Source: Solirubrobacter sp963736505
GTDB lineage: Bacteria; Actinomycetota; Thermoleophilia; Solirubrobacterales; Solirubrobacteraceae
DNA: 64,000 nt
Direction: 5' to 3'
Assembly (NCBI GenBank): GCA_963736505.1
Contig: CAVTOZ010000003.1
Location: 372,001-436,000 of the forward strand
The number at the start of each line of letters is the position of its first letter. Positions within the stretch are counted from its first letter, which is position 1. Below, piece after piece: positions 42,287 through 51,158 of this stretch. The notes under the pieces were generated by a model. It ran no database searches. It had not been told where the DNA came from and worked only from the letters and a program-made list of their open reading frames with translations. The position numbers and the translations under genes are program-made.

Positions 42287-43204
42287 CTAGCTCGTCGCCC
42301 CGTTGATCTGCGGGTTGTCGATCGCCCCGGAGGAGATGCCCCACTTGGCGAGGATCGCCTTGTATTGGCCGTCGGCCATCAGCGCATTCAGGGCCGCCAG
42401 CACCGGCTTGTCCAGGCCGCTGCCCTTGGCGAGCGCAATTCCGTACGGCGCCGTCCCGTAGGACTTGCCCGTGAGCTTGAACTGCCCGTTGGACTTCTTG
42501 ACCTGGTAGTCCGCGACCGGCGAGTCGGCCATCCCGACGTCGGACCGTCCGCTCGAGAGCGCGAGGTTGGCCCCGTTCTGGTCCGGGAAGACGGACACGG
42601 TCACGCCGGGCTTGCCCGCCGCCGTGCACTTCTTGCTCTGCGCGGCGGCGTCCGTGGCCTGCGTCGTGCCCTTCTCGGCGGCGACTTTGTGCCCGCAGAG
42701 GTCCGCGAGCGTGTTGATCGTCGGGCCGCCCGCCGCCTTGACGAAGAAGGACGTGCCCGCCGAGAGGTAGGTCACGAAGTCGACCGTCTTCTCGCGCTCC
42801 TTGGTGTCGGTGAACGACGACATCCCGACGTCGTACTTGCCCGACGCGAGGCCCGGGATGATTCCGTCGAACGTCGCGTTCACCACATTGGCCTTCAGAC
42901 CCATGACCGCGGTGAGCGCCTTGGCCAGGTCTGCGTCCATGCCCTCGACGGTCTTGCCGTCGGAGCCGATGAACTCGTTCGGGGGGTAGCTCGCGTCGGC
43001 GGCGACCGTGAGCGTGCCCTTCGACTTGACGGCCGCGGGGACCTGCGCCGCGACCTGCGCGTCGACCGCGCCCGCCTGGGAGGTCGCGGCGCTCGACGCC
43101 GCGCCCGAGCCGCTCGACGAGGAGTTGCTGCCACACGCGACGAGCGCGGCAGTGGCGGCGAAGGCGACGATCATCGCTCCGCTGCGGGATGCGCTGTTCA
43201 ACAT
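42287..43204 (-). CDS. polar amino-acid ABC transporter, substrate-binding lipoprotein
   Basis: 305 residues. A lipoprotein signal ends in the lipobox ALVACGSN (lipidated Cys near residue 24), then a Ser/Ala linker. The SBP_bac_3 domain shows GTLTVAADASYPPNEFIGSD, MDADLAKALTAVMGLKANVV, FDGIIPGLASGKYDVGMSSF and TDTKEREKTVDFVTYLSAGT. It captures a polar amino acid or similar small solute for the importer. First gene of the operon; the promoter must lie in 43205-43590. Confidence 0.94.
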   Translation of the reverse strand: MLNSASRSGAMIVAFAATAALVACGSNSSSSGSGAASSAATSQAGAVDAQVAAQVPAAVKSKGTLTVAADASYPPNEFIGSDGKTVEGMDADLAKALTAVMGLKANVVNATFDGIIPGLASGKYDVGMSSFTDTKEREKTVDFVTYLSAGTSFFVKAAGGPTINTLADLCGHKVAAEKGTTQATDAAAQSKKCTAAGKPGVTVSVFPDQNGANLALSSGRSDVGMADSPVADYQVKKSNGQFKLTGKSYGTAPYGIALAKGSGLDKPVLAALNALMADGQYKAILAKWGISSGAIDNPQINGATS

Positions 43205-43592
43205 TGGATCCCCTCCGGGCGATCTCGTACTGCGGGTCCGTCGAGAGGCTTCACCTCTACGCCTGACGGCCCATCTTGCTCCGGTCGATGAGGTTGACCA
43301 TCGGTATTCGACCGACAGGCTCCGCCGTAGTTCCCCACAGCGTGTCCGCCACTCCTTGACAAGCGCGCAGATCGGCGTTCACGCTCGGAGCCGTCCGACC
43401 TGCCCCGTTGGACGACCAGCAGGGGCGTCGCGCAACTCGAGTCGGTGTACACCGGCGCGTAGGCACGGCGTGGGCCAGCGTGAGCTGCGCGGAAGGCGAA
43501 CCTCGAACACCGTCGCTTGCGCGTGAACCAAACAGCGCGCTCGACGTGATCGACGACGTGCCCGTTACTGCTGGGGTGCGCGAGCTGCGAGA
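43205..43592. other. intergenic region, no gene seen
   Basis: About 390 bp before the binding-protein gene, lower in GC than its surroundings. I see no frame with protein character on either strand and no clear hairpin. It must hold the ABC operon promoter. Repeat copy B begins at its right end. Confidence 0.5.
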
Positions 43593-43819
43593 GCGTTGGG
43601 CCGAGGCGTGACCGTTCCACCCGCGGGTGGCCTCGTGGGCGTTTGGGGGTCGGCGGCTGAATGCCGTGGCAGGGCGCCCTGCACGCGACGACGGGCGTAC
43701 GTGCCGACCCAGCCCGGCAGGCGAGACCGCAGACCAGTGCCAGGGCGCCCTGCGCGCGGGTCTCAGTTCAGTCGTCGACCCGGGTCCCACGAGGACAGGA
43801 CCCGCGGCCGAGCGAACCG
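43593..43819 (+). repeat. dispersed repeat, copy B (core 43610-43819)
   Basis: Same 210-bp core as copies A and C. B and C also share the 17 bases left of the core (GCGTTGGGCCGAGGCGT). B lacks the 13 right-end bases (ACCCTCAGCCGTT) that A and C share after CGAACCG. It ends 11 bases before the stop of the ECF sigma gene. Confidence 0.95.
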
Positions 43820-43830
43820 CGCCGCTCGGA

Positions 43831-44799
43831 CTAGATCTGGCGAGGCAGGCCGAACCGGCTGACCAGGGAGGGGTCCGAGAAGGCGGTGATCTCGGCGATC
43901 TGCTCGCCGCTCAGCGCGAGCACGAGCATGCCCCACGCACGCGAGTGCAGGTAGCAGCCGAACGCCGGCTGGCCGTTCGCGCGTGTCGGGCGCAGCTCGA
44001 GCGGCGCGCCGCGGACCTCGGCGCGGTAGTCGAGGAATGCGGCGATCGCCGCGTGGCCGGTGTACTCGAGCGGCAGCGGCGGCATCGTCAGCCGCGCCTG
44101 ATCGGTGAGCAGCGCCACGACACGCGCCGTGTCGCCGGCCTCGAAGGCGTCGCTGAATCGGGCGACGAGCTCGCGCTCGGCGGGTGAGTCGGGCAGCGGC
44201 GAGTGCTCGAGCGCGGGCACGCGCTCGTCGAGCGTCGCCCGCGCGCGTTGCAGCGCGCCCTTGACCGACTGCGGCGTGACGTCGAGCATCGCCGCGGCCT
44301 CCTCGGTGCGGAAGCCGAGCACGTCGCGCAATACGAGCGCCGCGCGCTGGGCTTCGGGGAGCTGCTGGAGCCCGGCGACGAACGCGAGCTGGGTCGCTTC
44401 GCGCTGCTCGTAGCGCGCCTCGGGGCCGGGTGCCAGGTCGGGCAGCGCGCTGTCCGGGTAGGGCTCGAGCCAGGTCGGCTCGACGTGCCGGGTGGGTGGC
44501 GGTGCCATGAGCGCTTCCTCCGCCGCGGGCCGGCGCCCGCGCTCGCGCAGCGCGTTGAGGCAGCGGTTCGTCGCGATCCGGTACAGCCACGCGCGCAGCG
44601 AGGCGCGCTGCTCGAAGTCGCCGAGCCCGCGCCAGGCGGCGAGCAGCGTCTCCTGGACGAGATCCTCGGCGTCCTGCAGCGAGCCGAGCATGCGGTAGCA
44701 GTGCAGCTGGAGCTCGCGCCGGTGCGGTTCGACCAGCGCCGCGAACGCGCGCTCGTCGCCTGTCTTCGCCTGCTCAATCGACATCGCTCGTAAGGACAC
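43831..44799 (-). CDS. ECF sigma factor with C-terminal SnoaL-like domain
   Basis: 322 residues. Region 2: LQLHCYRMLGSLQDAEDLVQ, then SLRAWLYRIATNRCLNALRE. Linker WLEPYPDSALPDL. Region 4: LPEAQRAALVLRDVLGFRTE, then MLDVTPQSVKGALQRARATL. The tail is NTF2-like and contains ANGQPAFGCYLHSRAWGML. It is a clear paralog of the factor at 8588-9574. Divergent from an MFS pump, with a perfect inverted repeat in the 79-bp gap, which suggests shared control of factor and pump. Confidence 0.92.
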   Translation of the reverse strand: MSLRAMSIEQAKTGDERAFAALVEPHRRELQLHCYRMLGSLQDAEDLVQETLLAAWRGLGDFEQRASLRAWLYRIATNRCLNALRERGRRPAAEEALMAPPPTRHVEPTWLEPYPDSALPDLAPGPEARYEQREATQLAFVAGLQQLPEAQRAALVLRDVLGFRTEEAAAMLDVTPQSVKGALQRARATLDERVPALEHSPLPDSPAERELVARFSDAFEAGDTARVVALLTDQARLTMPPLPLEYTGHAAIAAFLDYRAEVRGAPLELRPTRANGQPAFGCYLHSRAWGMLVLALSGEQIAEITAFSDPSLVSRFGLPRQI

Positions 44800-44811
44800 C
44801 GGTCAGGGCGA

Positions 44812-44829
44812 AAACGGAACGGTCCGTTT
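44812..44829. promoter_or_regulatory. inverted repeat between divergent sigma and MFS genes
   Basis: AAACGGAACGGTCCGTTT: perfect 7-bp arms around ACGG, 13 bases before the sigma ATG and 50 bases before the MFS start. The form is typical of TetR operators, but no TetR gene is adjacent; the nearest is the frameshifted one at 50461. Confidence 0.6.
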
Positions 44830-44878
44830 CTCGCCGGGGCGGTGTCTCGTCGTGCATATGCAACAACCGGAGATGGCA

Positions 44879-46243
44879 ATGCACAAGCAACGGTGGGTCT
44901 TGGTGCTCGCCGCGGCGTCGTCGTTCATGGTCAGCCTCGACGCGCTCGTGGTGACGACGGCGCTGCCGACGATCAGGCACGAGCTGGGCGCGTCGCTCAG
45001 CTCGCTCGAATGGACGGTCAACGCGTACACGCTGAGCTTCGCCGTGCTGCTGATGAGCGCCGCGGCGCTCGGTGACCGCTACGGGCGGCGGCGGATGTTC
45101 TGCTTCGGCGTGGCGCTGTTCGGCGCGGCGTCGGCCGGCTGCGCGCTCGCGCCGAGCGCCGCCGCGCTGGTTGCGGCGCGAGCCGTGCAGGGCGCCGGCG
45201 CGGCGTTCGTCATGCCGCTGGCGCTAGCGCTGCTCGGGGGCGCGTTCGCGCCGCGCGAGCGCCCGCGCGCGCTCGGCATCTTCGCCGCCGCCGCGGGCAG
45301 CGCCGTGGCACTCGGGCCGCCCTTGGGCGGCGCGGTCGTGCAGGGCATCTCGTGGCCGTGGATCTTCTGGCTCAACCTACCCCTCGCCGGCGTGCTGATC
45401 GCGATCGCCCGGGCGCGTGTCGATGAGCAGCACGGTCCGCGAGGGGCGCTCGACGGGCGCGGCCTGGTGCTCGTCTCGGCCGCCGCGTTCGCGCTGGTCT
45501 GGGGCCTCGTACGCGGCAACCCTGCTGGATGGGGCTCGGTCGAGGTCGTGCTGGCGCTCGTCGCAGGCGTCGCGCTGTCGGTCGCGTTCGTGCTCGTCGA
45601 GCTGCGCGTGCGCGAGCCGATGCTGCCGATGACGTTGTTCCGCTCGCGCCCGTTCGCAGCCGGCAACGCGGCGATGTTCTTCCTCTGGGGCTCGGGGCTC
45701 GGCGGCCTCTTCTTCATGGCCCAGTTCCTCCAGAGCGGGCTCGGCTACGGCCCGCTCGGAGCGGGCCTGCGGCTGATGCCGTGGGGCGCGGCGACGATCG
45801 TCGTGCCCGCGTTCGCCGGGCGGCTGATCGGCCGCTACGGCGAGCGGCCCCTGATCGTTCGCGGCATGGCGCTGCACGCCGTCGCGTTCGCATGGATCGC
45901 GCTCGAGGCGCGGGCGGACCTGCCGTATTGGGAGCTCGTCCCGTCGCTCATCCTCTCGGGCGCCGGCTTCGCGCTGGCCTCGCCGGCGACGCAGAGCGCC
46001 GTGCTCACGTCGGTCGCGCTCGAACACGTCGGCAAGGCGTCGGGCGCGCTCAGCATGATCCGCCAGCTCGGCGGCGCGTTCGGCGTCGCCGCGCAGGTCG
46101 CGGTCTTCGCCGCGGCCGGCGGCTACGCCTCGGCGCTCGCCGCCTGTGCGGCCCTCGCGCTCCTGGGAGCGACGGCGGGCACGGCGCTGCGGCCGCGACG
46201 AGCGGCGCCGGCCGTGCAGGTCGCGGTCGCGGAGGGTCGATAG
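44879..46243 (+). CDS. MFS efflux pump, DHA2-like
   Basis: 454 residues from the ATG at 44879, which has GGAG six bases upstream (the frame extends to 44852). About 14 helices. TM1 SSFMVSLDALVVTTALPTIR, motif A GDRYGRRRMFCFGVALFGAA, TM4-5 ARAVQGAGAAFVMPLALALL and motif C GSAVALGPPLGGAVV identify a drug:H+ antiporter. The C-terminal half has LASPATQSAVLTSVALEHVG. Divergent from the ECF sigma gene. Confidence 0.9.
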   Translation: MHKQRWVLVLAAASSFMVSLDALVVTTALPTIRHELGASLSSLEWTVNAYTLSFAVLLMSAAALGDRYGRRRMFCFGVALFGAASAGCALAPSAAALVAARAVQGAGAAFVMPLALALLGGAFAPRERPRALGIFAAAAGSAVALGPPLGGAVVQGISWPWIFWLNLPLAGVLIAIARARVDEQHGPRGALDGRGLVLVSAAAFALVWGLVRGNPAGWGSVEVVLALVAGVALSVAFVLVELRVREPMLPMTLFRSRPFAAGNAAMFFLWGSGLGGLFFMAQFLQSGLGYGPLGAGLRLMPWGAATIVVPAFAGRLIGRYGERPLIVRGMALHAVAFAWIALEARADLPYWELVPSLILSGAGFALASPATQSAVLTSVALEHVGKASGALSMIRQLGGAFGVAAQVAVFAAAGGYASALAACAALALLGATAGTALRPRRAAPAVQVAVAEGR

Positions 46244-46422
46244 CGCTCACGCTCACGCGACGATCGTCGCCCTCGAGCAGCCATCCGTCGATGCGAGGGC
46301 GCCGGAGGCTCACCATCTGTGAGGCACCTGGGCGGGGTGATCTTCGTCCGATCGGTATGAGGCGGCCGCGCGGAACCGGCTCGACAATGCGCCGTCCTGC
46401 AGTCGAGACGATGGAGCCGCGT

Positions 46423-48789
46423 ATGAGCCCTGACCGGCACGCTCGCACGATGTTGCCGATCCCGGACCGGCAGGCGCCGGGCCTGACGACGTACGACGCG
46501 AAGGACCCTGACACGGCGTATCCGCCGATCGAGCCGCTGTTGCCGCCGGCGGGCGCGCCGAACGTCCTGGTGGTGTTGCTCGACGACGTCGGCTTTGGCG
46601 CTTCGAGCGCGTTCGGCGGGCCGTGCGCGACGCCGGCCGCCGAGCGACTCGTGGCGGGCGGGCTGCGGTTCAACCGCTTTCACACCACGGCGTTGTGCGC
46701 GCCGACCAGGGCCGCGCTGCTGTCGGGCCGCAATCACCACTCGGTGGGGATGGGCTCGATCACCGAGACGGCGACGTCGGCGCCGGGCAACAACTCATTG
46801 CGTCCGAACACGAAGGCGCCGTTGGCGATGACGCTGAAGTTGAACGGATACTCGACGGCGCAGTTCGGCAAGTGCCACGAGGTTCCGGTATGGCAGTCAT
46901 CGCCGATGGGCCCGTTCGACGCGTGGCCGTCGGCGGGGGGCGGGTTCGAGTACTTCTACGGGTTCATCGGCGGCGAGAACAACCAGTGGGATCCGGCCCT
47001 GTACGAGGGCACGACGCCGATCGAGCCGCCAGCCACGCCAGAAGAGGGCTATCACCTCACCGAGGACCTGGCCGACCACGCCGTCAACTGGATACGCCAA
47101 CAGAAGGCATTGATGCCGGACAAGCCCTTCTTCGTGTACTTCGCTCCCGGCGCGACCCACGCCCCCCACCACGTTCCCAAGGAATGGGCTGACAAGTACA
47201 AGGGCCGGTTCGATGACGGCTGGGACGTGCAGCGCGAGCGCACGTTCGCCCGCCAAAAGGAACTCGGCGTGATTCCGGCCGACGCCGACCTGACCGTGCG
47301 GCACGACGAGATCCCGGCCTGGGACGACATGCCCGACGAGCTCAAGCCGATCCTGGCCCGGGAGATGGAGGTCTACGCAGGGTTCCTGGAGCACACCGAC
47401 CATCACGTCGGGCGGGTGATCGACGCCATCGACGACCTCGGCGTGCTCGATGACACGATCGTCTACTACATCGTCGGCGACAACGGCGCCTCCGCGGAAG
47501 GCACCCTGAACGGCGCGTTCAACGAGATGGCCAACTTCAACGGCATGGCCGCCCTTGAGACGCCCGAGTTCATGCTCTCGAAGATCGACGAGTTCGGCTC
47601 ACCGACTTCCTACAACCACTACGCGGTCGGCTGGGCTTGGGCCATGAACAGCCCGTTCCAATGGACAAAGCAGGTCGCGTCGCACTGGGGCGGCACCCGC
47701 AACGGCACCATCGTCCACTGGCCCAACGGGATCGAACAGGGCGGCGGGCTGCGCACCCAGTTCACGCATGTCATCGACCTCGCCCCGACGATCCTGGAGG
47801 CCGCCGGCCTTCCCGAGCCGACGATGGTGAACGGGGTTCAGCAGTCGCCGATGGAGGGCACCAGCATGCTGTACGCGTTCAACGACGCCGACGCCCCCGA
47901 GCGCCACGAGTTGCAGTACTTCGAGATGTTCGCCAACCGCGGCATCTACCACAAGGGCTGGAGCGCGGTCACCAAGCACCGCACCCCATGGGTGATGGTC
48001 GGGGGCGCGCTTCCCGCCTTCGACGACGACGTGTGGGAGCTCTACGACGGCAGCAGCGACTACAGCCAGGCCCACGATCTCGCGGCCGACAAGCCCGAGA
48101 TGCTGGGCAATCTGCAACGGCTGTGGCTCATCGAGGCCGTCAAGTACAACGTCGTGCCGATGGATGACCGCACCTCCGAGCGGTTGGAACCGTCCATGGC
48201 CGGGCGACCCACGCTGATCCGCGGCAACTCCCAGCTCTTCTTCGCCGGAATGGGACGCCTCTCGGAGAACAGCGTGGTCAGCATCAAGAACAAGTCGTTC
48301 TCGGTCACCGCCGAGGTCGACGTCCCCGAGGGCGGCGCCGAAGGGGTGATCATCGCCCAGGGCGGCCGGTTCGGAGGCTGGGCCGTCTACGCCAAGGACG
48401 GCAGGGCCAAGTTCACCTACAACGTGCTCGGCATCCACGAGTTCCCCACCGCCGCCGACACCCCGATCCCGGCCGGCACCCACCAGGTGCGCATGGAGTT
48501 CGCCTACGACGGCGGTGGACTCGCCAAGGGCGGCGATGTCACGCTCTACTACGACGGCACCGCGGTCGGCAGCGGCCGCGTCGAGCTGACCCAACCGATG
48601 GTCTTCTCCGCCGACGAAACGACCGACATCGGACACGAGACCGGCACGACCGTCTCACCCGACTACACCGCCCAGGGCAGCCGGTTCACCGGAAAGATCA
48701 ACTGGGTGCAGATCGACCTCGGCAGCGACGATCACGACCACTTCATCGACCCCGAGGAACGCGTGCGCATCGCAATGGCCAGGCAGTGA
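46423..48789 (+). CDS. type I arylsulfatase, about 788 aa
   Basis: Start chosen at the ATG at 46423 with GGAG six bases upstream; earlier in-frame ATGs lie at 46387 and 46411. Metal-binding VLVVLLDDVGFGASSAFGG, sulfatase signature LCAPTRAALLSGRNHHSVGM (C-x-P-x-R, the Cys becoming formylglycine), GKCHEVPVWQSSPMG, and VGDNGASAEGTLNGAFNEM. The C-terminal 170 residues are a beta-sandwich (SFSVTAEVDVPEGGAEGVII). This is the large arylsulfatase group common in actinobacteria. No signal peptide is visible, so probably cytoplasmic, releasing sulfate from organic sulfate esters. A formylglycine-generating enzyme must be encoded elsewhere. Confidence 0.92.
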   Translation: MSPDRHARTMLPIPDRQAPGLTTYDAKDPDTAYPPIEPLLPPAGAPNVLVVLLDDVGFGASSAFGGPCATPAAERLVAGGLRFNRFHTTALCAPTRAALLSGRNHHSVGMGSITETATSAPGNNSLRPNTKAPLAMTLKLNGYSTAQFGKCHEVPVWQSSPMGPFDAWPSAGGGFEYFYGFIGGENNQWDPALYEGTTPIEPPATPEEGYHLTEDLADHAVNWIRQQKALMPDKPFFVYFAPGATHAPHHVPKEWADKYKGRFDDGWDVQRERTFARQKELGVIPADADLTVRHDEIPAWDDMPDELKPILAREMEVYAGFLEHTDHHVGRVIDAIDDLGVLDDTIVYYIVGDNGASAEGTLNGAFNEMANFNGMAALETPEFMLSKIDEFGSPTSYNHYAVGWAWAMNSPFQWTKQVASHWGGTRNGTIVHWPNGIEQGGGLRTQFTHVIDLAPTILEAAGLPEPTMVNGVQQSPMEGTSMLYAFNDADAPERHELQYFEMFANRGIYHKGWSAVTKHRTPWVMVGGALPAFDDDVWELYDGSSDYSQAHDLAADKPEMLGNLQRLWLIEAVKYNVVPMDDRTSERLEPSMAGRPTLIRGNSQLFFAGMGRLSENSVVSIKNKSFSVTAEVDVPEGGAEGVIIAQGGRFGGWAVYAKDGRAKFTYNVLGIHEFPTAADTPIPAGTHQVRMEFAYDGGGLAKGGDVTLYYDGTAVGSGRVELTQPMVFSADETTDIGHETGTTVSPDYTAQGSRFTGKINWVQIDLGSDDHDHFIDPEERVRIAMARQ

Positions 48790-48798
48790 CGCACCACG

Positions 48799-48832
48799 CC
48801 CTCGCGCGCAATGACGAGCGTGCGCGCGAGGG
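48799..48832. terminator. intrinsic terminator after the arylsulfatase gene
   Basis: A perfect 12-bp stem CCCTCGCGCGCA/TGCGCGCGAGGG with a 10-nt loop, 10 bases after the stop. Confidence 0.82.
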
Positions 48833-48959
48833 CCATGGTCGCGGAGTCGCGACATTCCGTCGTGCCCCGAAGCGACAGCGGGTGCTGCAGCTGCACAGAC
48901 CGGGTCGCGGAACTCCGGGTATCTGCTGCGAGCCGGTCTGGAGGAGCCCTCGGCGCCCG

Positions 48960-48983
48960 GCGAGCTCCCGTCCGGGAGCTCGC
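48960..48983. terminator. intrinsic terminator of the minus-strand oxidoreductase operon
   Basis: A perfect 11-bp stem GCGAGCTCCCG/CGGGAGCTCGC with a 2-nt loop, about 33 bases after the stop at 49017. The 127 bp between this and the arylsulfatase terminator hold nothing else that I can see. Confidence 0.78.
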
Positions 48984-49016
48984 TCGGCGTGGCGCCCCTC
49001 CAGAGTATGCGGGCCG

Positions 49017-49575
49017 TTAGATCGCTTCCGGCGTCGCGAAGCGGTAGTAGAGCAGGCCGGAATCGGCGTCCTTGACGATCGCCACGAAGAGCGCGGCGAA
49101 GGCCTCCTGCGTGGCGGCGCGGTCCAGCGGTCCGCCGTGGCGCGGTTGCATCCCCGGCGTCGCGCGTCAGCTGCTCGACGGCGTCGCGCGCTGTCTCGTC
49201 GCCGACCCAGATGTTGTCCGGCCGGTTGGGCGCCTGGGAGGCGCCTTCCAGCAGCTTGCCGAAGTTGAGGTTGAACGCCTCGGCGGTCGGGCCTCCGAGG
49301 GCCGCCTTGACGTACTCGGCGTTGGAGGCGTGGCCATCGTGCGGGAGCTCGCCGTCGAGTCGGTTGCTGGACTCGATGACGGTCTTGCCGTCCAGGCCGG
49401 TCGCGCCGGCCAGTGCCGCCGGGATGTCGGCGTGGCGCACGGCCAGCAGGACGACGTCCGCGTCGGAAGCCTCGCCGCCGTCACGGCCGAGTGCGGTGAC
49501 CTGATGGCCGGCTGCGGTCCAGAGGCGCGCCAGGGTGCCGCCGATGCTGCCGCGGCCGATGGTGGTGATTCTCAT
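49017..49575 (-). pseudogene. NAD(P)-binding F420/NADP-oxidoreductase-like protein, one-base frameshift
   Basis: From the ATG at 49575: RITTIGRGSIGGTLARLWTA (dinucleotide-binding GxGxxG-like turn), ADVVLLAVRHADIPAALAGA, KTVIESSNRLDGELPHDGHA, KAALGGPTAEAFNLNFGKLL. At a run of four C (49152-49155) the frame shifts. Removing one base restores MQPRHGGPLDRAATQEAFAA, LFVAIVKDADSGLLYYRFAT and PEAI with a TAA at 49017. Total about 186 residues, normal for small NADP-dependent F420 reductase-like proteins. Downstream of the SDR gene, 26 nt apart, same strand. Confidence 0.75.
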
Positions 49576-49601
49576 GTGGGTTCTCCTTGGTTGCGAGGCG
49601 C

Positions 49602-50336
49602 TTAGACCACTGTGGTGCCGCCGTCGACGATCAGTTCCATGCCGTTGACGTAGCTCGAGTCGTCGGAGGCGAGGAACAGCGCGGCCGAGGCGATCTCCTC
49701 GGGGCGGCCCATCTCTCGTCGGGGGATCAGGGACTCGAACTGCGCCTTGAGCTTCTCGTCCATCACCTCCTCCATCATCGGCGTGGCGACCTGGCCGGGG
49801 GTCAGCACGTTCACGCGGATCCTCCTGTCGCGCAGCTCGGAGACCCACACCCGCGCGTACGCGGGCAGCAGGGCTTTGCTCGCCGCGTACACGCTCCACC
49901 CGGGGTAGCCCCGGAGCGAGGCGTTCGATCCGGTCATGAAGATCGAGCCTCCGTCGTTGAACAGCGGCAGCGCCTTCTGGACCCTGAACAGCGTGCCGCG
50001 CGCGTTCAGCGAGAAGGCGGCGTCGAAGTGCTCCTCAGTGACTTCGCCGAGGCTGCCCTGCTCGCCCGTCCCGGCGCTGGCCCACAGCACGTCGACGGCG
50101 CCCTTCTCCCGCTTGACCGTCTCGAACAGACGGTCCAGATCGCCGAGGTCGGCCGAGTCGGCTTGCACGCCGGTCACGTTGCGGCCGATCTGTTCGACGG
50201 CTTCGTCGAGCGCGTCCTTGCGTCGGCCCGTGATGAAGACGTGCGCGCCTTCGTCGACGAACAGCTTGGCGCCGGCCAGCGCCATGCCAGTTGTCCCTCC
50301 GGTGATCACCGCGACCTTGCCCTCGAGCTTCCCCAA
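49602..50336 (-). CDS. short-chain dehydrogenase/reductase (classical SDR)
   Basis: 244 residues from a TTG at 50336, chosen because GGAG lies six bases upstream and LGKLEGKVAVITGG is the usual SDR beginning. TGxxxGxG variant GGTTGMALAGAKLFVDEGAH, then VDVLWASAGTGEQGSLGEVT, catalytic Ser in MTGSNASLRGYP and YxxxK in YAASKALLPAYARVW, end SSYVNGMELIVDGGTTVV. NADP-dependent reductase of unknown substrate. It forms a pair with the NADP-binding gene and is divergent from the TetR at 50461, which probably controls it. Confidence 0.92.
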   Translation of the reverse strand: MGKLEGKVAVITGGTTGMALAGAKLFVDEGAHVFITGRRKDALDEAVEQIGRNVTGVQADSADLGDLDRLFETVKREKGAVDVLWASAGTGEQGSLGEVTEEHFDAAFSLNARGTLFRVQKALPLFNDGGSIFMTGSNASLRGYPGWSVYAASKALLPAYARVWVSELRDRRIRVNVLTPGQVATPMMEEVMDEKLKAQFESLIPRREMGRPEEIASAALFLASDDSSYVNGMELIVDGGTTVV

Positions 50337-50369
50337 TGCCTTCTCCGTTCGCTTGAGCGTTCCGGTGCT

Positions 50370-50437
50370 AAGTATACCGATCTGAGTGCTTAACGTAGCG
50401 AGCGGTTGCCGGCATGCAAGTATGCACACCGATCGGT
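50370..50437. promoter_or_regulatory. candidate TetR operators between SDR and TetR genes
   Basis: AAGTATACCGATC at 50370-50382 and AAGTATGCACACCGATCGGT at 50418-50437 share AAGTAT and ACCGATC; the second contains the perfect palindrome ACCGATCGGT (50428-50437). They lie in the 124-bp divergent gap. Confidence 0.45.
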
Positions 50438-50460
50438 ACCAGTTTGGCTAGGCTGGAGGT

Positions 50461-51125
50461 ATGACGGAGCTGGAGAAGGGACCGCGAGGCTTGCGCCGAG
50501 GCAGGGGCGCGCGAGAGCGCATCCTCAAGGCCTCGCGTGAGCTGTTCCGCGACCAAGGCATCAACAGCACCGGCATGGACCAGCTCTGCGCTGCGGCTGA
50601 GGTGTCCAAGCGCACGCTCTACCAGCACTTCGCCGGCAAGGACGAGCTGGTCGCCGAGCACCTGCGCCAGTTCGATCCCAACGTCCTGCCCGAGGTGTTC
50701 GACCGCGCCGACCTCTCGCCCCGCGAACGACTGCTCACGGTCTTCGACATCCATGCGCCCCTGTGCCCGTTCATCAGGGCGGCCGTCGAGCTCCACGACC
50801 CGAACCACCCGGCGCGCAAGACGCCCGCGAGTACAAGCAGGCCTTCGCTACGCGGCTCACCGAGACCGCCCGCGAGGCCGGCGCCACCGACCCCGAGCAA
50901 CTCGGCGAGCAGCTTGCGCTGCTGCTGGATGGCGCCTCGGCCCGCAGCCGAGTTCTCGACACCTCGACGTTCGCCACCGCCGCCGCCGTCGCAGCCGTCC
51001 TCATCGACAACTCCATCCCAACCGCAGCGGTCCTGGCCGATGCAGGCAACGACCCGCCGGCGGGGACGCATGCAGGGGCCCGGCGACGAGCTCAGTCAAC
51101 GCCGGCGCCGGAAGAGAACTCGTAG
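50461..51125 (+). pseudogene. TetR-family regulator, -1 frameshift
   Basis: The N-terminal HTH is intact: GARERILKASRELFRDQGIN, then MDQLCAAAEVSKRTLYQHFA. FIRAAVELHDPNHPAR follows. Near 50820 the sense passes to the -1 frame: REYKQAFATRLTETAREAGA, TDPEQLGEQLALLLDGASAR, ATAAAVAAVLIDN, ending at 51125. Rejoined it is about 220 residues, a complete TetR. It is divergent from the SDR gene and probably its repressor. If the frameshift is real, the SDR pair would be unregulated. Confidence 0.8.
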
Positions 51126-51158
51126 TTCTGCCGCAGCCGGGTTGCGCGAGCGGCGAGC

